Of a stretch of 64,000 nt of DNA, positions 48,799 to 59,488 are shown piece after piece. Source of the stretch: Sphingobium yanoikuyae. Its GTDB lineage: Bacteria > Pseudomonadota > Alphaproteobacteria > Sphingomonadales > Sphingomonadaceae. Position numbers and translations under genes: made by a program. The DNA lies in NCBI RefSeq assembly GCF_013001025.1, contig NZ_CP053021.1, positions 3,996,001 through 4,060,000 on the forward strand, in the 5' to 3' direction. Below the pieces are notes generated by a model that saw only the letters and a list, made by a program, of their open reading frames with translations, was not told where the DNA came from and did no database searches. The stretch's first letter is position 1. Each line of letters begins with the position of its first letter.

Positions 48799-50769
48799 TC
48801 AAGCGGGGTTATGCGCTTTCAGAAAGGCTTCGAGCTGCTGGAGAAATTCCAGCCGGTCGGCCTGGCGCGAGAAGAAATGGTCGGCCAGCGGCTGTTCGAC
48901 ATAGATATAGTCGCGGCCGTCCACCTTGCCGGCAGCCTTGAGCTTTTCCGCCATTTCACGGGACTGGCCGACCGGTACGCGCCGGTCCTTCTTGCCATGC
49001 ATCAGCAGGATCGGCGTCGAGAAGCCGGCAGCATAATTGATCGGCGATACGACAGCGAAATCGGGCGCCTGCTCCTTCAGCCAGTCGCCGCTGGCACCGG
49101 AATTCAGGAAGCGCCGGTCATAGCGCATCATCGCGCCCAGATCCGACACGCCGGCATAGGAGACGGCGCAGCGATATTTGCCGCCATCGCGCTGGGCCGC
49201 GCGCATCGCGGCATAGCCACCATAGGAGGCGCCGACGACGCAGACCCGCTTGGCATCGGCAATGCCCTGCTTCACCGTCCAGTCGACCGCGTCATTGAGA
49301 TCGTCCTGCATGGCACGGCCCCATTGCCCCTCGCCCTTGGCCGCGAACTCCGTGCCATAGCCCGACGAGCCACGATAATTGGGCTGGATCACCGCATAGC
49401 CGCGATTGGCCAGGAACTGCACCCACCAGTCCCAGGTCTCCGCATCGCGGGCGAAGGGGCCGCCATGAGGCATCAGGATCAAAGGAAGATCCTTCGCCTC
49501 CTTGCCATAAGGCAGGGTCAGCACCGCCGCGATCTCCAGACCGTCACGCGCCTTGTAGCGGATCGTCTTGACCGGGGAGAGTTGGGGCCGGACACCCAGC
49601 GTCTCGCTGACCTTCGACAGCAGCGACATGGCGCCATAATCGGTGTCATAATAATAATAGGCCCCCGGCTGGCTGGCGGCGCCGACATGCACGATCAGTT
49701 TCTTCAAATCCTGACTGGTCGAGATGATGCGCGCGCGGCGATCACCCACGGCCTTGTCGATATCCGCCTGGATTTTCGCCAAAGTCGGGTCGAACCAGTG
49801 AACGGCTGGCGCGTCGGCCGTGTAGCGCACGCCCGCCATGCCGGTGCCAGCGGCATCAACCTCCAGCCCGCCAAGATCGAAGCCGGGCGCTTCATAGAGC
49901 TTTTTGCCCAATTCAAGCGTGCCTAGGTCCAGTTCATAGAAGGCATCGGTGCCGTCGCGATCGTCACTGGCGATCGCCTTGCCCGGATCGGCAGTGAACA
50001 GCATCGGCACGATCAGCGATTCATGGCGGCGCCGATTAGCCTTGTCGACCACGCGGAAGCTGCCGCGACCATCGGGGCGGTAGAGCAGTTTCGAGGAACG
50101 GGTCGTGTCATTATAGCCCACCCCCATGCGCACCGCGCCAGTCGCATCGGCATACCAGCTGCGCACATATTGGCGCGACGCAACGACGGTGCGCATCTTG
50201 CCGGTGCTGACGTCCACCTCGCTGACCTGCGGCCAGAAACCAAGATCATCATAATAGATGGAGGTCTGGTAGGAGAGCAGGATGCGCGGGCTGCCATCAC
50301 GGGCGACCCAGATGACATCGTCGCCATTTTGCGCGGCGACAGCCTTGGCAAGGATGCTGGCCTTGGTGCCGTCCGCCTTGATGCTGGCGACGCGGCTGAT
50401 CGACCAGGGCATGCCCTGCACATTGGTTTCCGCGCCGATGCCGACGATCAGCCAGTCATTATTGACCCAGCGCCACCAGTTGAGGTCATTTTCGCCCAGG
50501 CCCATGGTGCGAACATTGCCGCCTTTCACTTCGGCGATCACCAATTGCTGCACGCCCTTGATCGCAATCCGCGCGGCGACGCGCGCGCCATCAGGCGAGA
50601 GTTCGGGTGAATCCATTGCCGGCAGTTCGGCGAAGGCCTCGATCGGCCAGGTCTTGGCGGTTGTCGCGGACACCTTGGCAGCGTCGGCCTTGATCGCATC
50701 GGTTTGCGCAGAGACAGCAGGTGCAAAAGCCGCGAGCGCGCAAGCTGCGGCGGATAGAATCGGTTTCAA
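48799..50769 (-). CDS. S9 family (dipeptidyl/acylaminoacyl peptidase-like) serine peptidase
   Basis: The 656-residue peptidase has a signal peptide (KPILSAAACALAAFAPAVSA), a seven-bladed propeller to about residue 400 and a C-terminal alpha/beta hydrolase. The triad is visible: S515 (GASYGGYAA), D595 (GKKDRRVP) and H631 (LADHFFS). LPLILMPHGGPFARD and QPNYRGSSGYG are S9C-type landmarks. The start TTG 50769 gives the signal peptide and has GGGGGG five bases upstream; the longer frame to 50874 runs through the hairpin and the end of hppA. It probably degrades peptides in the periplasm. A 30-bp hairpin separates it from hppA. Confidence 0.9.
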   Translation of the reverse strand: MKPILSAAACALAAFAPAVSAQTDAIKADAAKVSATTAKTWPIEAFAELPAMDSPELSPDGARVAARIAIKGVQQLVIAEVKGGNVRTMGLGENDLNWWRWVNNDWLIVGIGAETNVQGMPWSISRVASIKADGTKASILAKAVAAQNGDDVIWVARDGSPRILLSYQTSIYYDDLGFWPQVSEVDVSTGKMRTVVASRQYVRSWYADATGAVRMGVGYNDTTRSSKLLYRPDGRGSFRVVDKANRRRHESLIVPMLFTADPGKAIASDDRDGTDAFYELDLGTLELGKKLYEAPGFDLGGLEVDAAGTGMAGVRYTADAPAVHWFDPTLAKIQADIDKAVGDRRARIISTSQDLKKLIVHVGAASQPGAYYYYDTDYGAMSLLSKVSETLGVRPQLSPVKTIRYKARDGLEIAAVLTLPYGKEAKDLPLILMPHGGPFARDAETWDWWVQFLANRGYAVIQPNYRGSSGYGTEFAAKGEGQWGRAMQDDLNDAVDWTVKQGIADAKRVCVVGASYGGYAAMRAAQRDGGKYRCAVSYAGVSDLGAMMRYDRRFLNSGASGDWLKEQAPDFAVVSPINYAAGFSTPILLMHGKKDRRVPVGQSREMAEKLKAAGKVDGRDYIYVEQPLADHFFSRQADRLEFLQQLEAFLKAHNPA

Positions 50770-50784
50770 ACATACCCCCCAGTC

Positions 50785-50848
50785 AAATCGCCGGACTGAC
50801 GATGACCCCGCCCGTTGCCGGGCGGGGTCATCGTCAGTCCGGCGATTT
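50785..50848. repeat. Perfect 30-bp inverted repeat between hppA and the S9 peptidase gene
   Basis: Bases 50785-50814 are exactly complementary to 50819-50848 around the loop TTGC. Such a perfect stem is too long for an ordinary terminator and lacks a T-run in the direction of hppA transcription. It may terminate, block ribosome access to the peptidase TTG (which it precedes by about 15 bp), or be a mobile palindromic element. Confidence 0.85.
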
Positions 50849-50857
50849 AAAACCGGG

Positions 50858-52981
50858 TTAAGCGCCGTGCGCAAGCGCCGCGAGCAACAAGAGCGCCACG
50901 ATATTGGTGATCTTGATCATCGGGTTGACCGCCGGACCGGCAGTATCCTTGTAGGGATCACCCACGGTGTCGCCAGTCACTGCGGCCTTGTGCGCCTCGC
51001 TACCCTTGCCGCCATGATGGCCATCCTCGATATATTTCTTGGCATTGTCCCAGGCGCCGCCGCCCGACGTCATCGACAGGGCGACGAACAGGCCCGAGAC
51101 GATGACGCCCAGCAGCAACGCGCCCAGCGCGGCAAAGCCGTTGGGCACGCCCGCGACCGCCGCGATGATGAAATAGACCGCGATCGGCGCCAGCACCGGC
51201 AGGAGCGAGGGGATGATCATCTCCTTGATCGCGGCGCGGGTGACGAGGTCGACGGTGCGGGCATAATTGGGGCGCGACGTCCCTTCCATGATGCCCTTGT
51301 TGGTGGCGAACTGGTCACGCACATCCTTGACCACGTCGCCGGCCGCGCGGCCGACCGCCGTCATACCCATCGCGCCGAACAGATAGGGCAGCAGCGCGCC
51401 CAGCAGCAGGCCGACGATGACATAGGGGTTGGACAGGCTGAAATCGACCGGCTCGGTGAGGCCGAGGGCCGAATTGTAGAATTTGAGATCCTCCGTATAG
51501 GCGCCGAACAGCACCAGAGCCGCCAGGCCGGCCGAGCCGATGGCATAGCCCTTCGTCACCGCCTTGGTGGTGTTGCCGACCGCGTCGAGCGCATCGGTCT
51601 TCACCCGGACGCTGTCATCGAGATGGGCCATTTCGGCAATGCCGCCGGCATTGTCGGTGACCGGGCCATAGGCGTCGAGCGCGACCACCATGCCCGCCAG
51701 CGCCAGCATCGCGGTGGCGGCAAAGGCGATGCCGATCAGGCCAGCCAGCTGATAGGCGACGATGATACCGACCACGATCACGATCGTCGGCAGCGCGGTG
51801 GATTCCAGGCTGATGGCGAGGCCCTGAATGACATTGGTGCCATGGCCGGTTTCCGATGCCTTGGCGATCGAACGTACCGGGCGGTAATTGGTGCCGGTAT
51901 AATATTCGGTGATGACGACCAGCAGGCCGGTGACGGCAAGGCCCACCATCATCGACCAGAACAGCGCCATGCCGGTATAACCGCCAACGCCGTCGAGATC
52001 GGTGCCGAACGGCGTGTCGAGATCGCCCAGCGTATAATGGGTGACGAACCAGAGCGCCGGGATCGACAGGATCGCGGTGGTCCAGAAGCCCTTGTAGAGC
52101 GCGCCCATGATCGACTGGCTGGCACCAAGGCGGACCATATAGGTGCCGATGATCGAGGTGATGATGCACACCCCGCCGACGATCAGCGGCAAGGCCATCA
52201 GACGCATCAGGAAGGCATTGTCGACGCCGGTTACCAGCAATGCGGTCAGCACCATGGTGGCGCCGACGGTGACGACATAGGTTTCGAACAGGTCGGCCGC
52301 CATGCCGGCGCAGTCGCCGACATTGTCGCCGACATTGTCCGCGATCACCGCCGGATTGCGCGGGTCATCCTCCGGGATGCCGGCCTCCACCTTGCCCACT
52401 AGGTCGGCGCCGACATCGGCCGCCTTGGTGAAGATGCCACCGCCCAACCGCGCGAAGATGGAGATGAGGCTGGCGCCGAAGGCGAGCGCGACCAGGCTGT
52501 CGATTACCAGACGGTCATCGGGCGCATGGCCGGCCGGGCCGGTCAGATACCAGAAGAAGACACTGATCGCGAGCAAGGCAAGGCCCGCCACCAGCATGCC
52601 GGTGATCGCGCCCGCGCGGAAGGCGACGGTAAGGCCGCTCTGCAGCGTGCCGCGCGAGGCTTCCGCCGTGCGCACATTGGCGCGGACCGAAATGTTCATG
52701 CCGATGAAGCCGGCCGCGCCCGACAGGATCGCGCCGATCAGGAAGCCGACGGCAGAAGTTATCCCCAAAAAGAGGAAGACGAGGACGGCGACGACGATGC
52801 CGACCACCGCAATGGTGGTATATTGGCGGCCGAGATAGGCCTTTGCCCCTTCCTGGATCGCCCCCGCAATCGCCTGCATGGTTTCATTGCCCGCCGGTGC
52901 GGCGAGCACCTGGCGACTGGTGAAAAGCCCGTAGAGCACGGCCAGCAGGCCGCACCCTATGGCGATATGGACTATCTGCAT
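50858..52981 (-). CDS. hppA: Membrane-bound proton-translocating pyrophosphatase
   Basis: This 707-residue integral membrane enzyme couples PPi hydrolysis to H+ pumping. The PPi-binding loops are clear: [60 protein letters not shown] and [38 protein letters not shown] carries Lys where K+-dependent enzymes have Ala, so it is probably K+-independent. About 16 helices are predicted. ATG 52981 follows GGGGAGAGGA, giving the family N-terminus [13 protein letters not shown]. It may be co-transcribed with thiL, 227 bp upstream. It would supply proton motive force under energy limitation. Confidence 0.96.
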   Translation of the reverse strand: MQIVHIAIGCGLLAVLYGLFTSRQVLAAPAGNETMQAIAGAIQEGAKAYLGRQYTTIAVVGIVVAVLVFLFLGITSAVGFLIGAILSGAAGFIGMNISVRANVRTAEASRGTLQSGLTVAFRAGAITGMLVAGLALLAISVFFWYLTGPAGHAPDDRLVIDSLVALAFGASLISIFARLGGGIFTKAADVGADLVGKVEAGIPEDDPRNPAVIADNVGDNVGDCAGMAADLFETYVVTVGATMVLTALLVTGVDNAFLMRLMALPLIVGGVCIITSIIGTYMVRLGASQSIMGALYKGFWTTAILSIPALWFVTHYTLGDLDTPFGTDLDGVGGYTGMALFWSMMVGLAVTGLLVVITEYYTGTNYRPVRSIAKASETGHGTNVIQGLAISLESTALPTIVIVVGIIVAYQLAGLIGIAFAATAMLALAGMVVALDAYGPVTDNAGGIAEMAHLDDSVRVKTDALDAVGNTTKAVTKGYAIGSAGLAALVLFGAYTEDLKFYNSALGLTEPVDFSLSNPYVIVGLLLGALLPYLFGAMGMTAVGRAAGDVVKDVRDQFATNKGIMEGTSRPNYARTVDLVTRAAIKEMIIPSLLPVLAPIAVYFIIAAVAGVPNGFAALGALLLGVIVSGLFVALSMTSGGGAWDNAKKYIEDGHHGGKGSEAHKAAVTGDTVGDPYKDTAGPAVNPMIKITNIVALLLLAALAHGA

Positions 52982-53208
52982 GCTTGTTCCTCTCCCCCTA
53001 TTGTTGCTGTCATCGATCGCTCCGCAGGGAATGACGGGCGGGCGAAGGGCGCAACAGCGGGCGGCCGGACGGAGAAACGCCGGCATCGGGCACCGCGTCA
53101 ATCAGCAACAGGACGATGCGCATCGGGCGCTCCAACCGGCTGAGAATAGGGTGATAGGAAGCTACAGATCAGGCGGCGCGCGTCAAGCCGGTAGCGCAAT
53201 GATCCAGA

Positions 53209-54126
53209 TCAGCCATGTTCCCAGCCAAGCCGGTCGGGCAGCGGCATGACCGCGCCGTCGATCAGCAGGGTCAGGCCCGCCCCTTCTGCGAAACGGCCGA
53301 TCGGGATCGCGCGCACCGGCGGCGACACGCCGGGCGACAGCGCGAAAAGCAGTTCATAATCGTCGCCGGCGCGCGCCGCGGCGAGCTGGATCGCGGTGCT
53401 GGCGCCGCGCACGCTTTCGAGCGCCGGGGAGAGCGGGATATGGTCGATGGTGACGGCGAGGTTGCTGGCCGCGCCCATGCGCGCGGCATCGATCAGCAGG
53501 CCGTCGGACAGGTCCATCATCGCGGTCGCGACGCGCGCGAGCAAGGCCCCCTCTGCCAGACGCGGGCGCGGTCGGCGATAGGCGGCGACCAGCGGGCCGG
53601 ACGCGGCAGGATCGGCGCGGGCAAGGTCGAGACCGATGCCGGCATCGCCGACCGGCCCGGTGACATAGAGGCGATCGCCCGCCCGCCCGCCGATGCGGCT
53701 GGGGACCGGCGTGCTGGTCGCCTCACCGATCGCGGTCAGACTGTAGCTGCGCGGCGCGCCGGCAGGCATGCTGACCGTGTCACCGCCGAGCAGCGGCATA
53801 GCGTAGCGCTCCAGCGCCTCGCCCAGACCTTCGAGGAAAGCCGCGTCCCAGTCGTCATCGCCCGACAGGCTGTAGTTGAGCAGGCAGCCCACCGGCTTCG
53901 CCCCCTTGGCGGCGAGGTCCGACAGATTCACCGCCGCCAGTTTCCAGCCAATGTCGGCCGGCGGATCGGTGGGGAGATAATGGACGCCCTCCACCATCGT
54001 GTCGCTGGTGAGGATGAGGCGCGTGGCGCCGACCGGCAGCACCGCGACATCGTCCTGCAAACCCTGCGCGGCAGGATCATGGGCGAGCAGGCGCAGCAGG
54101 GTGAGGAAGCGGGATTCGGCGGACAT
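53209..54126 (-). CDS. thiL: Thiamine-monophosphate kinase
   Basis: ThiL (305 residues) phosphorylates thiamine phosphate to the pyrophosphate. AIR-synthase-type motifs are visible: QDDVAVLPV, LTSDTMVEGVHYLP, DIGWKLAAVNLSDLAAKGAKPVGCLL, MPLLGGDTVSM, VTGPVGDAGIGLDLA and ATAMMDLSDGLLIDAARMG. The start at ATG 54126 gives ESRFLTLLRLLAHDP; a longer frame lacks support. It follows nusB, as often in proteobacteria, but a palindromic repeat (54169-54254) has entered the spacer. Confidence 0.95.
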   Translation of the reverse strand: MSAESRFLTLLRLLAHDPAAQGLQDDVAVLPVGATRLILTSDTMVEGVHYLPTDPPADIGWKLAAVNLSDLAAKGAKPVGCLLNYSLSGDDDWDAAFLEGLGEALERYAMPLLGGDTVSMPAGAPRSYSLTAIGEATSTPVPSRIGGRAGDRLYVTGPVGDAGIGLDLARADPAASGPLVAAYRRPRPRLAEGALLARVATAMMDLSDGLLIDAARMGAASNLAVTIDHIPLSPALESVRGASTAIQLAAARAGDDYELLFALSPGVSPPVRAIPIGRFAEGAGLTLLIDGAVMPLPDRLGWEHG

Positions 54127-54168
54127 GATATAATCTCTATCCCAGCACCCGCTTCTACCGAAATCATC

Positions 54169-54254
54169 CGTCATCCCCGCGGACGCGGGGATCCATTGCG
54201 CGCTATGTTGGAGAGGAAGCGCTGAATGGATCCCGGATCAAGTTCGGGATGACG
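54169..54254. repeat. Dispersed palindromic repeat (REP-like) between nusB and thiL
   Basis: CGTCATCCC-type ends at both sides enclose two GC hairpins: CCCCGCG/CGCGGGG at 54174-54189 and TCCCG/CGGGA at about 54231-54249. ATCCATT and AATGGAT lie in the centre. The CGTCATCCCCGCG...CGGGATGACG form is a common intergenic repeat in alphaproteobacterial genomes. It could stabilise or divide the nusB-thiL message. Confidence 0.75.
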
Positions 54255-54281
54255 TCCATTACAGAACGCGTCCGTGCAACC

Positions 54282-54728
54282 CTATTTCCGCACGTCCTTC
54301 GACACGCCGTCGAGCAGGCCGTTGACGAAGCCGGCTTCCCGCTTGTCATAGAAGGCGTGGGCGACGTCGACATATTCGCTGATGACGGTGCCGGTCGCGA
54401 CGTCCTGACGGGCGAGCAGTTCATAGGTGCCCGCGCGCAGGATCTGGCGCATCGGCTTGTCGAGGCGGTCGAGGGTCCAGCCGCTCGACAGGCGCGCGCT
54501 GATCAGCCCGTCAATCTCGGCGCGGCGGCGATCGACGCCCGACACGACATCATCGAAGAAATTCTGTTCGGCCTCGGCATAGGTCACGTCCTCGATCGTC
54601 GCGCCCAGGCGATGTTCGTGGAATTCGTGCAGCAGCAGATGGAGCGGCGTGCCCTCCATTTCGAGCTGGTAGAGCGCCTGGACCGCGGCGAGGCGCGCGG
54701 CGGAGCGGGATTGGGAGCGGTCGTTCAT
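54282..54728 (-). CDS. nusB: Transcription antitermination factor NusB
   Basis: NusB (148 residues) binds boxA of rRNA leaders with S10. RSAARLAAVQALYQLEMEGTPL is the N-terminal helix. FFDDVVSGVDRRRAEID and LDKPMRQILRAGTYELLAR, with the ISEYVDVAHAFYDKREAGFVNGLLDGVSKDVRK end, are standard. It lies between hisD and thiL on the minus strand. Confidence 0.96.
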   Translation of the reverse strand: MNDRSQSRSAARLAAVQALYQLEMEGTPLHLLLHEFHEHRLGATIEDVTYAEAEQNFFDDVVSGVDRRRAEIDGLISARLSSGWTLDRLDKPMRQILRAGTYELLARQDVATGTVISEYVDVAHAFYDKREAGFVNGLLDGVSKDVRK

Positions 54729-54754
54729 GCGGCTTTCTAATCCGTGAATATCAT

Positions 54755-54792
54755 GCCTGTCGAGAAGCCCGCATAACCGGTTCTCGACAGGC
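54755..54792. terminator. Inverted repeat between hisD and nusB
   Basis: GCCTGTCGAGAA (54755-54766) pairs exactly with TTCTCGACAGGC (54781-54792) around a 14-base loop. It lies just after the hisD stop (54813) and upstream of nusB. GCCTGTCGAGAA-type palindromes are common between sphingomonad genes. It may terminate hisD transcripts; the T-run is weak. Confidence 0.55.
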
Positions 54793-54812
54793 TCGAACCG
54801 AACGGGAAGAAA

Positions 54813-56099
54813 TCAAAGCCGCAGCGCGACCGATGCGGCGTGAGCGGGCAACCCTTCCGCCTCCGCAAGAGCGACGGCCGCGGGGCCGATCGCCTGGATC
54901 GCGTCGGGGGTAAGGCCAAGAAAACTGGTGCGCTTCATGAAATCGAGCACCGAAAGGCCCGAGGAAAAGCGCGCCCGGCGACCGGTCGGCAGCACATGGT
55001 TGGGACCAGCGACATAATCGCCCACCGCCTCGGGCGTCATACGGCCAAGGAAGACCGAACCGGCATGGCGGACCTGCGCGAAATAGCGGTCGGGATCGTC
55101 GACAGCGAGTTCGAGATGCTCGGGCGCGAGTCGATCGACCAGCGGCATCGCCTCATCGAGGTCGCGCACCAGGATGATCGCGCCATTGGCGGCCCAACTG
55201 GTGGTGGCGACGGCCTGCGTCGCGAGCAGCGGCAAGCGGCGCATGACGGCCTGTTCGACGGCGTCGGCAAAGGCGGCATCGTCGGTGAACAGGATCGACT
55301 GGCTGGTCGGGTCATGTTCCGACTGGCTCAGGAGATCGGCGGCGATCCAGTCGGCGTCGTTCTGGCCATCGGCGACGACGACGATTTCGGACGGGCCGGC
55401 AACCATGTCGATGCCGACCACGCCATAAAGCTGGCGCTTGGCTTCGGCGACCCAGGCATTGCCGGGGCCGGTGATGACGTCGACCGGCTTGATCCGTTCG
55501 GTGCCATAGGCCAGCGCGGCGACGGCCTGCGCGCCACCGACGCGCCAGATCTCCTCGATCCCCGCAATCCGGGCAGCGGCCAGCACCAGCGGGTTGATCT
55601 CGCCTTTCGGCGTCGGTGTCACCATGGCGATGCGCTGCACGCCCGCGACCTTGGCCGGGATGACGTTCATCAGCAGCGAGCTGGGATAGGCGGCGCGGCC
55701 ACCCGGCACATAGAGGCCGGCAGCATCCACCGCGGTCCAGCGCGCGCCGAGGCGCACACCGGCGGCGTCGATACCGTCGCTGTCCACCGGCCTTTGCTTT
55801 TCATGATAGGCGGTGATGCGCGCGGCCGCGAGTTCGAGCGCGTCGCGCAGAGGCGTCGACAGGCCATCGAGCGCGGCGCGGCAATCCGCCGGGTCGACCG
55901 CCCACCCGCTGACGTCCAGATCATGATGGTCGAAGCGGCTGGTATAATCGGCGAGCGCGGTGTCGCCATGGGCACGCACAGCCTTCAGGATGGAGCCGAC
56001 GTCGCGCGACACATCCTCGTCCGCCTCGCGTCGGGCATCGACCAGAGCGGTGAAATCGGCCGCGAAACCGGCGGCCTTGCTGTCGAGCCTAAGCGGCAT
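54813..56099 (-). CDS. hisD: Histidinol dehydrogenase
   Basis: HisD (428 residues) oxidises histidinol to histidine in two NAD-dependent steps. [112 protein letters not shown] and the Zn/His region [25 protein letters not shown] are all present. It overlaps hisG by 11 bp. The other his genes are not in the window. The length is typical. Confidence 0.96.
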   Translation of the reverse strand: MPLRLDSKAAGFAADFTALVDARREADEDVSRDVGSILKAVRAHGDTALADYTSRFDHHDLDVSGWAVDPADCRAALDGLSTPLRDALELAAARITAYHEKQRPVDSDGIDAAGVRLGARWTAVDAAGLYVPGGRAAYPSSLLMNVIPAKVAGVQRIAMVTPTPKGEINPLVLAAARIAGIEEIWRVGGAQAVAALAYGTERIKPVDVITGPGNAWVAEAKRQLYGVVGIDMVAGPSEIVVVADGQNDADWIAADLLSQSEHDPTSQSILFTDDAAFADAVEQAVMRRLPLLATQAVATTSWAANGAIILVRDLDEAMPLVDRLAPEHLELAVDDPDRYFAQVRHAGSVFLGRMTPEAVGDYVAGPNHVLPTGRRARFSSGLSVLDFMKRTSFLGLTPDAIQAIGPAAVALAEAEGLPAHAASVALRL

Positions 56100-56751
56100 C
56101 GCGCACCTCCACGGCCTTGCGGAACGCCTCCACCAGCGTGGTGAGATCGGCCGAGCGCATCTTGTAGGCGGCGCGATTGACGATCAGCCGCGCTGAGACG
56201 GGCATGATGATCGCGGTCTCGGCCAGGCCATTGGCCTTGAGCGTGGCGCCCGAGGACACAAGGTCGACGATGCGACGCGACAGGCCGAGCGAAGGCGCCA
56301 GTTCCATCGCGCCATTCAATTTCACGCATTCGGCCTGAAGCCCGCGCGCCTCATAATATTTGCGCGTGAGATGCGGATATTTGGTGGCGACACGGACATG
56401 GCTCATCGCCGCCTGATCCTCGTCCCCGGCATCCGCCGGTTCGGCGACCGACAGGCGGCAATGGCCGATATTGAGGTCCACCGGGGCGTAAAGTTCGGAA
56501 TAATCGAACTCATCGACCACGTCGGAACCGACAATGCCGATCTGGGCTGCGCCATGGGCGACGAAGGTCGCCACGTCGAAGGCGCGCACGCGAATGATCG
56601 ACACATCGGGCCGGTTGGTGGCGAAGCGCAGCGCCCGGCTCTTCTTGTCATGGAATTCCGCCTCCGGTTCGATACCGGCTTTGGCGAGCAGGGGCAGCGC
56701 CTCTTCGAGGATGCGGCCCTTGGGGATGGCGAAGGTGATCGGGCGAGTCAT
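56089..56751 (-). CDS. hisG: ATP phosphoribosyltransferase, short form
   Basis: HisG (220 residues) catalyses the first step of histidine synthesis, ATP + [45 protein letters not shown] and [34 protein letters not shown] are the family signatures. It lacks the C-terminal regulatory domain of long HisG, so it is the short form that normally needs HisZ, a histidyl-tRNA-synthetase-like subunit. hisZ is not in the window. It overlaps hisD, and the two genes are co-transcribed. Confidence 0.94.
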   Translation of the reverse strand: MTRPITFAIPKGRILEEALPLLAKAGIEPEAEFHDKKSRALRFATNRPDVSIIRVRAFDVATFVAHGAAQIGIVGSDVVDEFDYSELYAPVDLNIGHCRLSVAEPADAGDEDQAAMSHVRVATKYPHLTRKYYEARGLQAECVKLNGAMELAPSLGLSRRIVDLVSSGATLKANGLAETAIIMPVSARLIVNRAAYKMRSADLTTLVEAFRKAVEVRDAA

Positions 56752-56816
56752 GACCGGCGGGCCTTAGCCATCGACGCGCCAAAGCACAAGATTTTCGGGG
56801 CAGGAAGGACGGAAGC

Positions 56817-58280
56817 TCAGCCCCAGAAGCGCCTGGTGTCGAGCAGAGCGGCATAGGCCTTTTCGGCGCGGCGCAGCAGGCGGCGCTGCGCCTTGTCATC
56901 CGGCGCGGGCAAATCGAAGCCGATACCGGCCGCCGCGAGGGTGGCGGGCGCAGTCGCCAGATCGTTGAGCGCGCCCAGATCATCCTGCAGCTTTTCCAGC
57001 ATGGCGGAGAAGGCAGCATGGCGCCGCTGCTGCTTGTTCTTCGAGAAAAGCGGCGCGAAAAATTCGCTGGCGTAGCGGAGTTTCTTGGCGGCGATGCGAG
57101 CCTGGTGGCGCCGCTCGTCGCTGCGCCTGGCAAGATTCTTCCCCTTGCGCTTCAGCCGCTTGCGTCGATCCGACAGGATTTCGGCAGCAAACGACGTGAC
57201 AGGCGCATGCAGCAACACGGCATCGGCCGGTCGGCTACACCAGTCGCCCAGCGCCAGCCATTCGGCGAGATCCAGCATCAGGATGCGGGTCTCGCGCGCC
57301 TGCAGGCGAAGCTCGGCGCCGGCCAGCGCTTCCGCCCGGACAAGCGCAAGGCGCGCGGCGGCATCGTCAGGCAGGCTGGGTAGCAGCACGTCGATATTGC
57401 GGACCCGGCCAAGCGTGGCAGCGAGTGCGCGCAGACCATCCTTGAGCGGCGCGAGCGCGGGATCGCCTGCGAGCACCGGCGCAAAGATCGACAGCGCCGA
57501 GCGCAGCCGACGCAGCCCTACCCGCGCCTGATGCAGCGCACCCGGCGCACCGGTGGTGAACAGCAGATCCTCATTCAGGCGAAATTGGCGGATGCAGCCC
57601 TGGGCGATGGCACGAAAGGCCTGCTCGACGGTCGCTTCGGGTGCGATCGCAATGGGTTCGGCCTTTGCAGGCTTGCGCCGTTCCTTCGCGAGCAGGGCAT
57701 AGCCGCGATCCGACTTGGAGCGCATGCCCAGACGCAGCGGCACCAGTTCGTTGAGCTGACGGGCCATCGAAAAAAGCAGGGCCGGTTCACCCGACAATAA
57801 TTCCAGCTCGACCTCTGCCAGCGGAGTGGCACGACGGCCGACCCGAACCCGGCCGATGTCGATCGCGCATTCGACCCCCTGCCCGTCCCGATCGAGCCGA
57901 TGCACGGTGCGTTCGATATCGGTGACGAAAATCTTGTCGGCGGTCGCGACGGTGGCGGCGCCGACAGCCTGATCGAGCGGACCAGGAATCGAATCGAGCA
58001 GCGGGACATTGCCGTCGACCGGCTTTTCCCATTCGGAACGGGCGAACAGGCCAGCCGCCCTGCCGCCATCGGCCTTGATCGTCTGGACATGGGCACGCCC
58101 CTTGCGCCGGACGCGCAGGGAAAAGCCGGCACGGTGCAGATCGAGCGCGGGCGTATCGAAATAGGTCGCAACCAGATGGGCCGCCTGCCCCTTCTGCCCT
58201 GCGAACAAAGGTGCATCGGCCAGCAGGGCGCGATCGGCCGGGTCAAATTCCAGCTTCAGCTCGACTTCGCGGTTGTCCAT
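56817..58280 (-). CDS. CYTH-CHAD domain protein (inorganic triphosphatase / polyphosphate-binding)
   Basis: The 487-residue protein has an N-terminal CYTH domain: the ExExK motif EVELKLEF at residues 4-11, then VATYFDTPALDLHRAGFSLRVRRKG, which binds triphosphate and metals. The second half is a CHAD domain (VHQARVGLRRLRSALSIFAPVL ... HQARIAAKKLRYASEFFAPLF), rich in His/Arg helices that bind polyphosphate. Such proteins hydrolyse tripolyphosphate or act on polyphosphate granules. It lies 66 bp upstream of hisG in the same direction. The window also has ppx/gppA, which acts on the same polymer. Confidence 0.9.
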   Translation of the reverse strand: MDNREVELKLEFDPADRALLADAPLFAGQKGQAAHLVATYFDTPALDLHRAGFSLRVRRKGRAHVQTIKADGGRAAGLFARSEWEKPVDGNVPLLDSIPGPLDQAVGAATVATADKIFVTDIERTVHRLDRDGQGVECAIDIGRVRVGRRATPLAEVELELLSGEPALLFSMARQLNELVPLRLGMRSKSDRGYALLAKERRKPAKAEPIAIAPEATVEQAFRAIAQGCIRQFRLNEDLLFTTGAPGALHQARVGLRRLRSALSIFAPVLAGDPALAPLKDGLRALAATLGRVRNIDVLLPSLPDDAAARLALVRAEALAGAELRLQARETRILMLDLAEWLALGDWCSRPADAVLLHAPVTSFAAEILSDRRKRLKRKGKNLARRSDERRHQARIAAKKLRYASEFFAPLFSKNKQQRRHAAFSAMLEKLQDDLGALNDLATAPATLAAAGIGFDLPAPDDKAQRRLLRRAEKAYAALLDTRRFWG

Positions 58281-58381
58281 CCGTGCGCCCCTTGTTGCGA
58301 GCGGTGCCGTCAGGGCGGGGACGCTAGATCGAATCGGGCACGAAAGGAAATATAAATGTCACAATTGGCCGTGCCGCCGGC

Positions 58382-59488
58382 TCAGGCGGCCTCGGCCAGC
58401 GCAGCCTCGGTCGCGGCGATCCAGCCGCCGCCCAGTACCTGATCGCCGGCATAGAGGACTGCGGCCTGCCCTGGTGCGACACCATATTCGGGCGCGTCGA
58501 AGATCAGCCGATCGCCTTCGAGGCGCGCCGGAACCGGCTTGGCCATGGAGCGGACCTTGGCGGTCAGCGGCCCGGTAAAATCGCGACCAAGCCAGTTGAT
58601 GTCGCTGAGGCGCGCGCCCGACACGGCCAGCGCAACCTTTGGCCCGACAATCACCCGCCGTCCTTCGGCATCGAGCCGCACGACATAGAGCGGTTCTGCC
58701 TGGCCACCAATTTCCAGCCCCTTGCGCTGGCCGACCGTGTAATGGATCAGCCCCTTGTGCCGGCCCAGCACCCGGCCATCGACATGGACGATGTCGCCGC
58801 CCTCGTCCGCATCGGGGCGCAGCTTGCGCACGATCTTGGCATAATCGCCATCGGGCACGAAGCAGATATCCTGGCTGTCCGGCTTCAGTGCCACCGACAG
58901 GCCGAGTTCAGCGGCAATTTCGCGCACCTGCGGCTTGGGCAGACCGCCCAGCGGGAAACGCAGATAGTCGAGCTGGGCCTGAGTCGTGGCGAACAGGAAA
59001 TAGCTCTGGTCGCGGGCCGGATCGGCAGCGCGGTGCAGTTCGGCGCCCTGCGGCCCTTCGACCCGGTGGACATAATGGCCGGTCGCCAGACAGTCGGCAC
59101 CCAGGTCGCGCGCGATCTGGAACAGGTCGGTGAACTTCACCCCCATATTGCATTTGACGCACGGGATGGGGGTGCGCCCGGCCATATATTCATCGGCAAA
59201 GTCGGCGATCACCGAATCGCGAAACTGGCTTTCATAATCAAAGACATAATGCGCAATACCGATGCGATCAGCGACGGCGCGCGCATCGCGGATATCCTGG
59301 CCCGCGCAACAGCTGCCCGTACGGCCAACGGCGGCGCCATGATCGTAAAGCTGGAGCGTCACGCCGATCACTTCCGCGCCGGTCTTCGCGGCGAGCGCGG
59401 CGACGACGCTGCTGTCCACGCCACCGGACATGGCAACGACAATGCGCCGCTGCGAGAGCGGCTCTGGGAGCTGAAATTCGGGCTGCAT
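58382..59488 (-). CDS. mnmA: tRNA-specific 2-thiouridylase MnmA
   Basis: MnmA (368 residues) adds the 2-thio group to wobble uridine of tRNA-Lys, -Glu and -Gln. [22 protein letters not shown] is the PP-loop. [11 protein letters not shown] holds the first catalytic Cys, and [15 protein letters not shown] the second. The C-terminal [15 protein letters not shown] is the usual beta-barrel. It is encoded just upstream of the CYTH-CHAD gene. The 530 bp upstream hold no confirmed gene. Confidence 0.96.
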   Translation of the reverse strand: MQPEFQLPEPLSQRRIVVAMSGGVDSSVVAALAAKTGAEVIGVTLQLYDHGAAVGRTGSCCAGQDIRDARAVADRIGIAHYVFDYESQFRDSVIADFADEYMAGRTPIPCVKCNMGVKFTDLFQIARDLGADCLATGHYVHRVEGPQGAELHRAADPARDQSYFLFATTQAQLDYLRFPLGGLPKPQVREIAAELGLSVALKPDSQDICFVPDGDYAKIVRKLRPDADEGGDIVHVDGRVLGRHKGLIHYTVGQRKGLEIGGQAEPLYVVRLDAEGRRVIVGPKVALAVSGARLSDINWLGRDFTGPLTAKVRSMAKPVPARLEGDRLIFDAPEYGVAPGQAAVLYAGDQVLGGGWIAATEAALAEAA

